From Odobenus rosmarus divergens (lineage: Eukaryota > Chordata > Mammalia > Carnivora > Odobenidae): a stretch of 64,000 nt of DNA. Every line of letters begins with the position of its first letter. The first letter of the stretch is position 1. A program made the position numbers and the translations under genes. Positions 52,631-63,428 of this stretch are shown here, piece by piece. The notes beneath the pieces are model-generated. The model saw only the letters and a list, made by a program, of their open reading frames with translations, did no database searches and had not been told where the DNA came from. Location: positions 1,220,269 through 1,284,268 of the forward strand of contig NW_004450404.1 in assembly GCF_000321225.1 (NCBI RefSeq). The letters are read 5' to 3'.

Positions 52631-52945
52631 CTGAAGGGAAAATGCTTTTTATTAGAGAGACAATTAAAAATAAAATTCCATGCGTGCCTAAACGATTTTA
52701 TTCCATCTGACCAATTAGCCTGGTTTCTATTTTGAAAAACATCAGTTACACACTAAAAAATGCAATAAACTTGCCATTTTCAAAACTCTACAAACTCTAA
52801 GGCAATGACATTGATATTTAATGAGTGATTTATAGTAATACAGTAAACTAGGGTACTTTATTTGAGTGTGGTTCTTAAATTGCAAAGTTATGAAGATTAT
52901 TTAATACCAATCTCCATGCTAATAGAGCTGTAATTTGAAAGCAGA

Positions 52946-53150
52946 GAAGAGTTTCTCAGCCTCAGCACTCTCGACATTTGGAACTAAATCATTCTTTGTT
53001 GTGGAGGCTGTAGGATGTTGAGCAGCATCCCCGGTGTCTACCCACTCGATGCCAGTAGAATCCTCACTCCAGTGGTGATAGCCAGAACTGTCTCCAGACA
53101 TTTCCAAGCGTCCCCTGAGGAACACAATTGCCCCTGGTTGAGAACCGCTG
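52946..53150 (-). mobile_element. MER20 (hAT-Charlie MITE)
   Basis: Reverse complement of MER20: GAGTTTCTCAGCCTCAGCAC, TCGACATTTGGAACTAAATC, TAGGATGTTGAGCAGCATCC, GTCTCCAGACATTTCCAAGC, GGTTGAGAACCGCTGA. The overlapping 60-84-codon frames are shadows. Confidence 0.97.
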
Positions 53151-54264
53151 AGGGAGAAGACATGGTGAAACACTTTTTCCCTTGTTTGCTTTTCTGGACT
53201 ATGAAAATGATAGAGGCCAATGAAAAATAAGAACTTAGAATGTACTATTTTGATTCTATTATTATAAAACCCTTAACTTTTCTCAATTGTGATTTTTAGA
53301 AAAACAATTAAATTTCCAAATACAGCTACAATATATAAACATTGGTCCCTGGCATGTCTCACCTCTCTGCTAATGGGTCAACAAGAACAGGACTTTTCAT
53401 GAGGTGTTCCAAGAGTTTGCAGGGCCCCTCTCTGGGCTGGCTCACTGAGAGCCAGGGTAAAACTACTCATTAGCAAAATGACTAATGCATAGGCCTATTA
53501 GTTGAAATAGTCAGCGAGGGGAAAAGGAGAGTAATGTTTCCTGTGTACTGTTTTCTCTTTTAAGGCAGAATACGTGGTAGTCTAATGAGTGGCCACATCC
53601 AAGTTGGTCTTAAAAATTGGTAAGTTTTGTCTTTGCTGTCCAGTACTTGCTTCCAGACTAGTCAGGATTTTCAAAGACCCTGAAGTGAAAGGAAAATGGT
53701 GGTGTCCCAGGCATTCTTGTCTCTAATAACTGCTCCTCTCTCTGCCCCAGCCCCTCTTTCCCTTCCACCCCACCCCCCTGCTTCTTCCTGACTTAGGCTT
53801 CATTTTTCTTCTGAAAAAGGGTTGGGAAGAATGGCCCCTGAAGGCAGGGAATTGAATGTGAATCAGAATCCCCCAGAGAGCTCTTCATGCCACATCCGGC
53901 CAACCAACTGTCCCACCCACTCCCCACCCAGCACCCACCAACAGGGTCCTGGCAGGAAACAAAGGACAACTAGGAGAACAAACACTCAGTTAGGAGAAAT
54001 TGAGGTGATTAAGGAAGGGACTCTTTGCAGAGGTGTGGTCAGGGTTTAGGGAAATCCCAAGGAGATTGCGGTACAGCCCAGGAGTAACAGCAGGGGGCTG
54101 GTACCCGCCTCGGGCTGGAAGGGCAAAGAAGAGAGTGATGGCTGGAACTCAGAGGGCAGCGGTGGGAGCAGCCATCTTGTGGGAGCTGTTTCTGCCACCA
54201 CACAAACCAGCAAGCCAGGCTGACCTGGCAGGGAGAGTGATGTTTGACCTAATATCAGAAATGC
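53151..54264. other. Low-repeat DNA
   Basis: No repeat recognised. GC-richer from 53690. A 75-codon frame at 53822-54049 is Pro/Thr/Arg-rich without a domain. Confidence 0.45.
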
Positions 54265-54345
54265 GTGTGGAAGCAAGCCCTGAGAGTATCTGGAGAGTGT
54301 TCTGGGCAGAGGGAATGGCAAGAGCAATGGCCCAGAGGTGAGAAG
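54265..54345 (-). mobile_element. L2 fragment, antisense (short)
   Basis: GAGTGTTCTGGGCAGAGGGA, ATGGCAAGAGCAATGGCCCAG, GAGGTGAGAAG correspond to the antisense L2 motif around TTCCAGGCAGAGGGAACAGC. Confidence 0.65.
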
Positions 54346-54580
54346 AGCCAGTTTTCTTCTTAAGAGGATTTTGTAAGCTGACTTCGGTATCTGTCAGTGT
54401 CTGCGCTGTCTCACCTCTCATAGAACTAGGAATCGTATTTTGGGCTTATTTTGAAACACTGAATGCTGTGTAGTGCTCTAGGAGGTCTGTCTTCAGTCAC
54501 CCCATCCTGTCCACTGAAGGCCCAGCTTCTATGGCTGGAAGACAAGGACGTTCACCCTAAAATCCGCACCGAACCTTAAA

Positions 54581-54720
54581 CCGCTGCTTCTCAAACTCCA
54601 GCAGGCTCGTGCTTCTGGTTCAGCAGGTCTGGGGTGGAACCTGAGAGTCTGCATTTCGAATGAGCTGCCGGAGAGGCCTGTGCTGCTTGGGTCATGCTTT
54701 GGATAGCGAGGACCCTGAGA
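54581..54720 (+). mobile_element. MER5A with internal deletion
   Basis: CCGCTGCTTCTCAAACTCCAG joins directly to CTTCTGGTTCAGCAGGTCTGG, skipping ~50 bp of consensus, then GAGTCTGCATTTCGAATGAG. Confidence 0.85.
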
Positions 54721-54836
54721 AGTCTGGGCAGGGAAGGAAGCAGAAACCACTGCCCCGAAGTTAGGAGACGTGGGTCCAATCTAGACTATGACCTTAACCA
54801 GTCACATGACCTCAGGGGAGTCCCCTTCAATTTCTT

Positions 54837-55022
54837 TTTTTTTTTTTTAATTTATTTGAGAGAGAGAGAATGAGAGATAGAGAGCACGAGAGGGAAGAGG
54901 GTCAGAGGGAGAAGCAGACTCCCCGCCGAGCAGGGAGCCCGATGTGGGACTCGAACCCGGGACTCCAGGATCATGACCCGAGCCGAAGGCAGTCGCTTAA
55001 CCAACTGAGCCACCCAGGCGCC
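54837..55022 (-). mobile_element. CAN-SINE with 15-bp TSD
   Basis: Antisense copy keeping a CpG-rich body (GACTCGAACCCGGGACTCCAG), which suggests youth. CCCCTTCAATTTCTT at 54822-54836 and 55023-55037. Confidence 0.98.
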
Positions 55023-55037
55023 CCCCTTCAATTTCTT

Positions 55038-55332
55038 CATCCGTAAAAACACATGTGTTAGGCTAGACCCCTCCCGCTGTCCCTTCAAATGTCTGCAGAT
55101 GAGGACTCAGCCTCTTAGACCAGGTGCTGTGAAATCTGCAATCACTTTAAGTTTGGGAGTTTTGACATCAGCCCTAGAGGCATTTTATTTCTTTTGTGCT
55201 GTTGTGTGGAAGCAGAAAACAGTAATGCCTGAGCTCAGAGGTGGAATGCCTCAGGCTGGGACAATAGAAGTTGGGGGAGAGGGTCATCACACACTTCAGT
55301 CAATGGAGGATTTTCTCTAAAAATTAGTAGAG
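55038..55332. other. Low-repeat DNA, nothing recognised
   Basis: A 73-codon frame (55099-55320) has a hydrophobic centre but no context. Confidence 0.4.
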
Positions 55333-55536
55333 GGGGACGCCTGGGTGGCTCAGTCAGTTAAGCATCTGCCTTCGGCTCAGGTCATGATCCCGGGGTCCTG
55401 GGATCGAGTCCCACATCGGGCTCCCTGCTCAGCGGGAAGCCTGCTTCTCCCTCTCCCACTCCCCCTGCTTGTTCCCTTTCTCGCTGTCTCTCTCTCTCTG
55501 TCAAATAAATAAATAAAATCTTAAAAAAAAAAAAAA
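55333..55536 (+). mobile_element. CAN-SINE with 14-A tail
   Basis: GGACGCCTGGGTGGCTCAGT...CTGTCAAATAAATAAATAAA then poly-A. No clear TSD. Confidence 0.96.
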
Positions 55537-55539
55537 GAA

Positions 55540-55780
55540 TGTCTTTCTGCATAAGAAATGCATGCAAGAAGTATACAGAGTGAAAGGTAATCATGTCTAC
55601 AACTTACTCTGAAATAGTTCTTTAAAAATTACACACACACACACAGAGAAAGCAAATGTTGCAAAATGGTAATGAAATGTGAATCTAGGTGAATGTTGTT
55701 CAAGTATTTATTGTATCGCTCTTGCAACTTTTATGGAGAGATTAAATTTTTCTCAAATAAAAAAAATCTAAAACATTCAA
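55540..55780 (+). mobile_element. Probable L1M 3'-end fragment
   Basis: AATGGTAATGAAATGTGAATC, TTCAAGTATTTATTGTATCG, CTTTTATGGAGAGATTAAAT TTTTC look like an old L1 3' end; includes a short (CA)n at 55629. Confidence 0.5.
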
Positions 55781-55781
55781 G

Positions 55782-56013
55782 GGGTGCCTAGGTGGCTCGG
55801 TCGTTAAGCGCCTGCCTTTGGCCCAGGTCATGATCCTGGGGTCCTGGAATCAAATTCTGCATCGGGCTCCTTGCTCAACAGAGAGTCTGCTTCTCCCTAT
55901 CCCCCGGCCGCTCCCCCCTGCTTGTGCTCTCTCTCTCCCTCTCTCATGTTCTCTCTGTCAAATAAATAAAATCTTCTTTTTTAAATAAAGAAAATCTTTA
56001 AAAAAAATTAAAA
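55782..56013 (+). mobile_element. CAN-SINE with long TSD
   Basis: Complete copy with a compound tail (AAATCTTCTTTTTTAAATAA). AAATCTAAAACATTCAAG recurs on both sides (55764-55781 and 56020-56037). Confidence 0.97.
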
Positions 56014-56037
56014 ATAAAAAAATCTAAAACATTCAAG

Positions 56038-56569
56038 AAAAAATTACTTTCAGATAAAATCAAGTTATGTCTTCCATTGTACACATCACATGAAACTGTA
56101 GTCATCTTGGGCACTGTAGAAGAAAATGGCAGAATTACAATTTTTAACAGATTTATTTTTATCATCACACAGGCAAAATATCCTTTCTCTTATTTAGTTA
56201 GCATAATCTATGAACTTAATAGAAGGACTTGGTCTGCTGGGAATAGTTGTGGTTTTCATAGAATACCTTAGAAAGTTCTCTTCTGAAACCCTGAGGGAAG
56301 GGAAGAATCTGCGGCCTTATGGTCTCTGCTGTTTTGTTGATGCATCATGAACATCACAAGACCTTGGAGGGCAAACCCTTGTGGCACACTCAGGGACACT
56401 GGGTCCCAGGGGCAGGGGCTCCAGCTTTGCCCAAGTCCTATGACCCAAGTGTATCTTGGAAGCAGCAGAACTGCTGGACTTAAAAGGGAACCAGGACCTG
56501 GTCCATTATGAGGAAAACGGGCAGTGACCATAAAACTGCACAGCTCTGGCGTAAAAGAGACTCAGTAAT
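56038..56569. other. Low-repeat DNA, nothing recognised
   Basis: No assignable element; 64- and 87-codon frames without domains. Confidence 0.45.
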
Positions 56570-56745
56570 GGGGCTCAGTTGGTTGAGCAGCTGACTCTTG
56601 ATTTCAGCTCAGGTTATGATCTTGGAGATCAGGCTCTGCGCTTGGCAGGGAGTCTGCTTGAAGATTCTCTCTCTCTGCCTCTGCCTCTGCCTCTCCCCCT
56701 ACTCGTGCTCTCTCTCTCTTTCAAAAAATTAATAAATCTTTTAAA
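56570..56745 (+). mobile_element. CAN-SINE, older subfamily, 5'-truncated
   Basis: Begins at GGGGCTCAGTTGGTTGAGCA, with TGACTCTTGATTTCAGCTC and (CT)n body. AAAGAGACTCAGTAAT and AAAAGACTTAATAAT flank it. Confidence 0.94.
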
Positions 56746-56934
56746 AGAAAAGACTTAATAATTGAGTTCAAATTTCCCCCCACCCCATGGGTGTCCAAAA
56801 TTGAATTTAAATTAAAAGAAATAAAAAATGATGTTTTTATGTTTGAATGTTTGGACTCAGAGTCATTCCTATTACATTAAGTAACATGTATTGAAAAATA
56901 GGATATCCTAAGCCTGTTATAATGATTATTTTCT

Positions 56935-57115
56935 TTTGTTCTCACAAGAACTCCATGCCTTAGGTAAAATAATCCCCATTTTACAAATGGGGAAACTGAA
57001 GCTTAGAGGGGTTATTAACTACTTGCCTGAGGTCACACAGCAAGTAACTGGTGGAGACAGTTGGACCCAGGCAGCCTGACTCCAGAGTCTACGTGCTTAG
57101 CCCCTCCACCATGTT
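56935..57115 (-). mobile_element. MIR, antisense
   Basis: ATAATCCCCATTTTACAAATG, GGAAACTGAAGCTTAGAGGG, GAGGTCACACAGCAAGTAAC, CCTGACTCCAGAGTCTACGTG: close to the reversed MIR core and head. Confidence 0.95.
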
Positions 57116-58205
57116 TGTAGATGGCTGCCTACCTATCCATAAGGCCAGTCCTCCCTGTGGCAATGCCCACTTTTGGCTCCCAGACCACAGAAGAAGGCCT
57201 GTGATTTATTAAAGGAAGATGCTACTTTGTGGTGTAACAGAATGTAAGAAGTCTATCCCAGCTCAACAGAGCACAAGAAAATCATTAATTCTGTGCCTTT
57301 CAATAGGCAGCCAAATTTTCCACACTGTGGATGACTAAAAGATGGAGCTGATTGTACTCAGGAGGGTGTGACGGTACTGCCAAATGTCCTGGCTGGTGAT
57401 GCTCTCCTCTCCTGCAAAAAGTGGGGTTCTCCCAAATGACATTGGTGTTCCCCACTCCCCCCATGGATGTGTAACTTAGTCAGGTAAACCTGCCAAAGTC
57501 ACCCACTGTGCCTCACCCAGGGCCTGAAAAGAGCTGGTCCCACACTAAAGACAATTTGTGAAACATAATTACAGATTCCTTCTGGAGCTGCTTAAACTTC
57601 TTGATGTCTCAGATGTGTGGCCAGGATGGAACTCTTCTTGGCAGCTGAGGATTTTTCCTCATCCAGCTAGAGAGGAGGTCCAAATGACAGAAACCAAGGG
57701 CATCACTCAGATGGACTTTGGCCTTCCCAAGACTTGGTGAGGCAGGCTCAGATGCATGAATGGGGCTTTGGGGAGCCTACCCTTTCAGCAGAACCAAACC
57801 ACACAGATCACAGAGGGTTGTGGAACATAATGTCTTTCTCATGAGCTGACTGAGTGTTAGTGATAATCTCCATTTGGCTCAATGGCGCTCTGAGTGGGGA
57901 AATGAAAGCCTTTTCTCTCAGTAAAAGGGGCAACATGGTCGACAAAACTCATGCCCAGTAACCTAATGGAAAGGCTTTCCCAAGATAACATTTGCTTTCT
58001 GTTGACAGAAGCACAGCAGGCTTTGATTCTGCTACTGTAATGTTTCCAGTTACATTTATTATCTGTTATTGGTCAAATCACAAAACTAAAATGGATACAG
58101 CTACACATAAATTTGATTATCCCCCAAACCCTAAGACATACTTGTCATGTATCTCATTTTATAGATTAAGTGACCAAGTTAATATAGGCCTGCTATGATT
58201 TTAAT
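57116..58205. other. Low-repeat DNA, nothing recognised
   Basis: 1.1 kb without recognised transposons. Frames of 60-68 codons have no identifiable motif. Confidence 0.45.
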
Positions 58206-58239
58206 TTCAATCCAGATCAAATCAAACTTAGAAGCAGAG

Positions 58240-58770
58240 GACATTCAACAACATGGACCAATCTCATAGATACTGAACAAAAGGAAAGAAGCCAGATAAG
58301 AAAAAGCACATACTACATGATTCCATTTATACGGCATACAAGAATAGGTAAAACTAATCTATGATGACAGAAATCAGAACAGTGGTTACTTCTGGGAAGG
58401 TGGTATTGACTGGAAAGGGGCATGAGGGAGGCGTCAGGGATGCTGGACTTTTTAGATATTGATTTCAGTGGTAGTTCCACAGGTGTATATAAATGTACAG
58501 ACTCACTGAGCTGTACTTTTAAGATTTGTGCACTTTAGGGGCACCTGGGTGGTTCGGTATGTTGGGCGTCTGCCTTCAGCTCGGGTCATGATCCCCGGGT
58601 CCTGGACCTGAGCCCTGCATCGGGCTCCCTGCTCAGCAGGGGGTCTGCTTCTCCCTCTCCTTCTGCCTCTCCACCCCCACTCATGCTCTCTCTCTCTCTG
58701 AAATAAATAAATAAGATCTTTTTAAAAAAAGATTTGTGCACTTTACTATATTTAAGTTATCTCAAAAGAG
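58240..58770 (+). mobile_element. L1M 3' end, split by a SINE
   Basis: AAAGAAGCCAGATAAGAAAA, CATGATTCCATTTATACGGC, ATCAGAACAGTGGTTACTTC, GCATGAGGGAGGCGTCAGGG, TGAGCTGTACTTTTAAGATT. Same L1 3' segment as at 27944-28770. Confidence 0.92.
58538..58728 (+). mobile_element. Young CAN-SINE in L1, 17-bp TSD
   Basis: Complete copy. Perfect AAGATTTGTGCACTTTA at 58521-58537 and 58729-58745. Confidence 0.98.
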
Positions 58771-58774
58771 AGGT

Positions 58775-59310
58775 CACAATTAATTTATGACAAAGGAGTG
58801 AAGAATATACAATGGGGAAAAGATAGTCTCTTCAATAAAAGGTGTTGGAAAAAATGGACAACCACATGCAAAAGAAGAAAGTGAACTCCCATCTCACACA
58901 CATGCAAAAATCAACTTGAAATGGGTTATAGACTTGTATTCCCCAGCTTCTTGGATTTTTTAAATCCTATTTTATATTCAAAATGGATATGTGCAGGGGC
59001 GCCAGGGTGGCTCAGTGGTTGGGCGTCTGCCTTCGGCTCAGGTCATGATCCCAGGGTCCTGGGATCGAGCCCCACATTGGGGCTCCCTGCTCAGCAGGAA
59101 GTCTGCTTCTCCCTCTCCCACTCCCCCTGCTTGTGTTCCCTCTCTCACTGTGTCTCTCTCTGTCAAATAAATAAATAAAAATATTTAAAATAAAATAAAA
59201 TAAAATAGATATGTGCATAAAAAAAGATCCACTTCAGTGTAATAAAATTAGATATTAACAAGAAAAGCATGTCCCTCCCAAAATAAATTTCTCTTCTGGA
59301 AGTTTCAAAG
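58775..59310 (+). mobile_element. L1 ORF2 fragment, split by a SINE
   Basis: TTTATGACAAAGGAGTGAAG, AATATACAATGGGGAAAAGA, CTTCAATAAAAGGTGTTGG and CACATGCAAAAGAAGAAAG match the C-terminal half of L1 ORF2. It follows an L1 3' end, so it is a separate insertion. The part after the SINE is weak. Confidence 0.85.
58995..59201 (+). mobile_element. CAN-SINE with TSD and (AAAAT)n tail
   Basis: GGGGCGCCAGGGTGGCTCAG...; AAAATGGATATGTGCA and AAAATAGATATGTGCA flank it; the tail expanded to TAAAATAAAATAAAA. Confidence 0.97.
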
Positions 59311-59369
59311 CACATTTTTCATTAATTTGGGGGTTATCTACTCTGCCCCTACTCCCCCACCCGTGATTC

Positions 59370-59730
59370 CTACCCTGCAGCAACAGAGGGCTAGTCTTTG
59401 AACCCTCCATGCCTTGTCAACCCTCAGTGTGCCTTTGCACATGCCAGTCCTTCTTCTGGGGACAGTCTTATCCCTCCCCCCTACCTGGTGAATATCTGTG
59501 GCTCCTTTAATACCTAGCACAATTATCACTTCCTCAGCAAGCCTTCTCCCAAGTGCCTCAGACAAAATTCACTCCCTCATACCTCTGGGTAATTATTTAC
59601 TTATGCTTGTCTTTCCACTGAACTGTGGAGCTGCTTGGCAAAGACAGTGCCTGTGTCATGTTCACTGCTCTGTCCCTAGTATCTAGCATATTGTAAGTGA
59701 TCAATAAATGTTTGTTGAATGAATAAAATA
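59370..59730 (+). mobile_element. L2 3' end, well preserved
   Basis: GTGTGCCTTTGCACATGCCAG, CTCAGCAAGCCTTCTCCCAAG, GTCCCTAGTATCTAGCATAT, GATCAATAAATGTTTGTTGAA: the complete L2 3' terminal region in sense. Confidence 0.93.
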
Positions 59731-60304
59731 ATTTCTTGAGCTGCAAGGTAGATTAAGAACACATAACCCTAAGTATGTTCATTGTGGAGGAACAGTTATG
59801 AACTCTACATATCTGGGGTTGCCAGAGCCATCTGGAGAAGCATCATCAGATCCTCAGGTTCAAAAAACTCCTGCCCACTCCATCCTGCCCTGTGATGGTA
59901 GATCCTTGAAGGAGGGCTTTCATATTTCTTAGAATGGAGCTTCCATAAACCAAATCAATCTTTTATTTTTCTAATATTGACTATCTTTCAAAGCCTACTT
60001 TGTATGAGTTGAAATACCATGTTCCATCAAAAACTATCATTCTTGTGGGTAGACAGGAATAAAGGAGAAGGGCTAGGAGGAGAGAATCCTACTGTCCACA
60101 CAGAACCCTTTTCTCATACCTGACAGCCTTAGAGATTAACAGGCTCTCACCTAAAGGTCACTGCTAGGTTTTTTAAAATTAAAAGCTACCAGTGTTTCAT
60201 AACTTCAGTTTCTCTGAAGATTAGCAAACAATCTCCCATGCCTGCCTTCCTGTTATTGAAAAGGTTGAATGAATCCCATTCTTTGGGGCCCAGAGAGCAG
60301 AGGG
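59731..60304. other. Low-repeat DNA, nothing recognised
   Basis: No assignable element or frame above 60 codons. Confidence 0.5.
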
Positions 60305-60320
60305 CAGGAAGGTGTTGTGT

Positions 60321-60524
60321 TTTGGTTTTGGGATTTTTTTTAATTTAAGATTTTATTTATTAATTTGAGAGAGAGAACACAAGTGGGGGGGAGGAGCAGA
60401 GGGAGAGGGAGAAGCAGACTCCCCACGGAGCAGGGATCCTGATGCCAGACTCGATCCCAGGACCCTGGGATCATGACCTGAGCCAAAGGCAGATGCTTAA
60501 CTGACTGAGCCACCCAGGTGCCCC
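60321..60524 (-). mobile_element. CAN-SINE with 15-bp TSD
   Basis: Antisense copy ending GAGCCACCCAGGTGCCCC. CAGGAAGGTGTTGTG (60305) and CAGGATGGTGTTGTG (60525) flank it. Confidence 0.97.
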
Positions 60525-60615
60525 CAGGATGGTGTTGTGATAGGCAAGCTCAAGGCCAGACCCCTCTGGAGTCAGAAGCCACATTCAAGAAATCCGCCCG
60601 GGGGGAGTTTTTTTC

Positions 60616-60850
60616 AAGATTTTATTTATTAAAAAAAAAAAAGATTTTATTTATTTAATTAATTTATTTTAGAGAGTGCGAGTGGGGGGGTTAGGGGAGA
60701 AGCAGAGCGGGAGGGAGAGGGAGGGGGGAAAGAATCTCAAGCAGGACTCCTCATGAGCGCGGAGCCCCATGCAGGACTCAGTCTCACAACCCTGAGATTA
60801 TGATCTGAGCCTAAACCAAGAGCCGGATGCTTAACTGACTGAGCCACCCT
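60616..60850 (-). mobile_element. CAN-SINE with duplicated tail
   Basis: Older antisense copy whose AAGATTTTATTTATT tail motif appears twice around an A run (60617-60655). The extreme head is lost (ends GAGCCACC). GGGGGAGTTTTTTTC and GGGTGGAGTTTTTTT flank it. Confidence 0.93.
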
Positions 60851-61025
60851 GGGTGGAGTTTTTTTAAAGGTCATGAAGATGAAGAAAGGTAGAGAAAACA
60901 TGACCTTCAAGAAAGGAAGAAGAGAACCAAACAGTAGTCTTCGTGTAACGTCATTTCAAATAATGGTAAAAGCCTCTGAAAACAGGTGCTGAGTCGAATG
61001 TCTGAGTCCTAAATATACTAAATCA

Positions 61026-61340
61026 TTGTATCAGTCAAAGTTCCAGCAAGATACAAATGGAACATATAAACTGGGTAAGTCAAGACAAGTTTAATAAAGG
61101 GTTTATTCATAAAGGATTGGGCAAGCACTACAGAATGCCACAGGAAGGAATTCCCCAGGTGACACTTACACTGACCCCTGTCTCTTGCTGGTGTTGCCCA
61201 CTGGTTGGACCCAGTAGGAAGCCAGAGAGCAAGGGGGCCTGTGGATGCAACTCAGGCAGGTCAACCTCCTGGGTCACAGGATGGAGAAAGGTGGAGGAGG
61301 TGGGAGTGAACTTCAGAGAGTGGAAGCAGAAGATATTCAG
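61026..61340 (+). mobile_element. Old interspersed repeat, family unassigned
   Basis: TGTATCAGTCAAAGTTCCAGC, AGGAATTCCCCAGGTGACAC, GACCCAGTAGGAAGCCAGAG, GGTCAACCTCCTGGGTCACAG resemble a mammal-wide repeat opening TGTATTAGTCAGG. It explains the 166-codon frame at 61057-61557, the longest uninterrupted non-SINE frame, which I therefore do not call a gene. Confidence 0.5.
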
Positions 61341-61574
61341 CACCCAAAGGATTCAGATTGCTCTCAGCCCTGCCTTTGCTGAATACCCATCTACTGGGAC
61401 TCTCACTTCTTCATTTCCTTCCACAGAAACCATCTGCCTGTTTCTTGTACATTTTATAACCCTTTATTCGTGTTTGATGTCCATACAGGGTCTGAGTATC
61501 TGTGCCTTTTGTGAGCTTCGACCATTTGATGACATCTCCCTAAACTTACCAGTTTAGTTAACCATAGGCCAGTG

Positions 61575-61720
61575 TGACCTCAACAAGGAAGTGACTTTGG
61601 AGCCAAGACATGAATGATAAGAAGGAGGTATCCATGCAAAGATCTAGGGGAGACCATTCTCTGCAGAAGGAAACAGCAAGTTCAAATCTCTGAGATAGAA
61701 CGGCGTTTTGACTGCTTGAG
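61575..61720 (-). mobile_element. L2 fragment, antisense
   Basis: GTGACTTTGGAGCCAAGACATG, GATCTAGGGGAGACCATTCTC and GAAGGAAACAGCAAGTTCAAA correspond to the reversed L2 region that elsewhere reads CAGAGGGAACAGCAAGTGCAAA. Confidence 0.75.
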
Positions 61721-62174
61721 GCACAGGCAACAGCATCCCCAGGGCCAGAACGGAATTCTTCGTTGTCAGTTATCGGAAGGATCAGAACCATTATTCCATG
61801 TGAAACACAGGGAGTCCTTCTTCTTAGGTGCGGTAAGGAAGCCTTGCTTTGATAATCTTTTTCAGTTCTTGGATCTGTTTCCTCATTTGTGAAGTGGGAT
61901 ACTTGACTGATCGTGCCTGAGCTCACCTCCTACACTAAAAACATATGACTCTTTCATCCTATAAGGAAAAAATGCAAAGTGTCATTAGCTTATTTGAAAT
62001 AAACTAAGTGAGCATCTACTCTGTTATATACGATGGGACTAGCATCGCTGCCGTTGTCCGTGTGCCAATAGGAATACCCTTGGCACTCACCATCCCCATG
62101 CTCACCGCTGGCCTCCCCCTGTAAGCACCCATCACCCTCCAGCCAGGGGTTTTCACCTCATCTGCCTGCAAGGA
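61721..62174. other. Low-repeat DNA
   Basis: Includes a sense MIR-like scrap (TTGGATCTGTTTCCTCATTTG near 61868). Otherwise nothing recognised. Confidence 0.4.
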
Positions 62175-62475
62175 AGGCCAGGGCAGCAGGGATTGGCCCG
62201 GAGCAGCCCTTGGCTGTGATGAATGGGAGTGAGAGGGTTAATACCCCAGCTTCTCCCCCCTCGGGTGGGACAAGTCTGAGGTGTGCTCCCCATGTTCTCC
62301 TCGAGCTTCGCAGGGGTGGGGAGCCCCAGGTGCCCACAGAGGTGCCTTGCAGTGGCTTCTTTCCCTTCCCTGTCTTACGTCCTCACTCCTTGAGTGGTGC
62401 TTCTCCCAGATACACGACTTGCACTCGAATCTTATTCTCAGATCTGCTTCTGAGGGAGCCCCACGCAGCACAGCT
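62175..62475 (+). mobile_element. Probable old LTR-like repeat
   Basis: AGAGGGTTAATACCCCAGCTTC, CTCCTCGAGCTTCGCAGGGG, GTGGCTTCTTTCCCTTCCC, GACTTGCACTCGAATCTTATTC TCAG and ATCTGCTTCTGAGGGAGCCC resemble a mammal-wide repeat ending in that last motif. Class uncertain. The 114-codon frame here is a by-product. Confidence 0.45.
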
Positions 62476-62567
62476 AGTTATAATGAGCGATCCCAGGGAG
62501 CATCAAATATGTCTCCACCTACAACAAGCTCACCATCTAGTTACTAGTTTTTAAAAGAAGACGGCAG

Positions 62568-62708
62568 GGGCACCTGGGTGACTCAGTCGTTAGGAGTCTG
62601 CCTTTGGCTCAGGTCATGACCCCAGGGTCCTGGGATCGAGCCCCTCTCTCGCTGTCTCTCTCTGTCTGTCAAATAAATAAATAAAATCTTTTAAAAATAA
62701 AATAAAAT
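62568..62708 (+). mobile_element. CAN-SINE with internal deletion
   Basis: Head GGGCACCTGGGTGACTCAGT through GGGATCGAGCCCC, then straight to CTCTCTCGCTGTCTCTCTC and the tail: ~70 bp of body missing. AAAGAAGACGGCAG and AAAGAAGACAGTAA flank it. Confidence 0.96.
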
Positions 62709-62719
62709 AAAGAAGACAG

Positions 62720-63205
62720 TAAAGCCTTGAAATATAACTTTTGATCCAGCAGTTCAGCTCCTAAGACTACATCTTACAAAAATAATCATAGTTGTGCACA
62801 AAACTTAGATACCAGAAAGTTCATTTCGCATCAAAGCATTGAGAATACTGTATAAAATTAGAAAATGTAAATGTAAATGTCCGACAGTGGGGAAAATGAT
62901 TAAATAAATAATGGTACATCCACCCGACAAAACTCTATGCAGTCATTAAAACTCACATTGTAGAATAATACTTAAGGATGTGGGCATGGTTCATAAGGCA
63001 CAGTTAAATTAAAAAGGGTTACAACACATTATCTTTGGTATGTACCATTTTCACTAATAATAATATAAATGTGCACAGAAAAAAAAAACTAGAAAGCTAA
63101 CACACCGAAGGATTAACACTTACCAGCAGTTTCATATCTTTGGGTTTATCTATATTTTCCAACATTTCTCTAAATAACATGCATTTTCTTACCTTTAAGG
63201 TGATG
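62720..63205 (+). mobile_element. Old L1M 3' end
   Basis: ACTTTTGATCCAGCAGTTCAG, GACTACATCTTACAAAAATAATC, TAAATAATGGTACATCCACCC, ATGCAGTCATTAAAACTCAC, CTTTGGGTTTATCTATATTTTCC in L1 3'-end order. The SINE at 62568 sits just inside its 5' side. Confidence 0.8.
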
Positions 63206-63230
63206 CATTATTAGTTTACGTAGTCGAAGA

Positions 63231-63428
63231 GAGTGTTTCTCAGTCTCAGCACTACTGATATTTTGGAATGGATCTTTCTTTGTGGTGGGGCTGTCCGGTG
63301 CATCCCTGGTACCCGTCTATGAGACGCCAGCAATGCCTTCCCCCTCAAGCTGTGCCAATCAAAAATGTCTCCAGATGCTGCCAAGTGTCCCATGGGAGCA
63401 AAATCACTCCCAGTGGAGAACCACTGGT
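63231..63428 (-). mobile_element. MER20 (hAT-Charlie MITE)
   Basis: GAGTGTTTCTCAGTCTCAGC, CTTTGTGGTGGGGCTGTCC, AAATGTCTCCAGATGCTGCC, AATCACTCCCAGTGGAGAACC: second antisense MER20, about 10.3 kb from the first. Confidence 0.96.

Noticed and set aside
61057..61557. 166-codon plus-strand reading frame, one of the longest in the window
   Set aside because: Its first half lies in an apparent old interspersed repeat (TGTATCAGTCAAAGTTCC...), no domain or signal is visible, and it has no splice-site framing; length alone is expected by chance in 64 kb.
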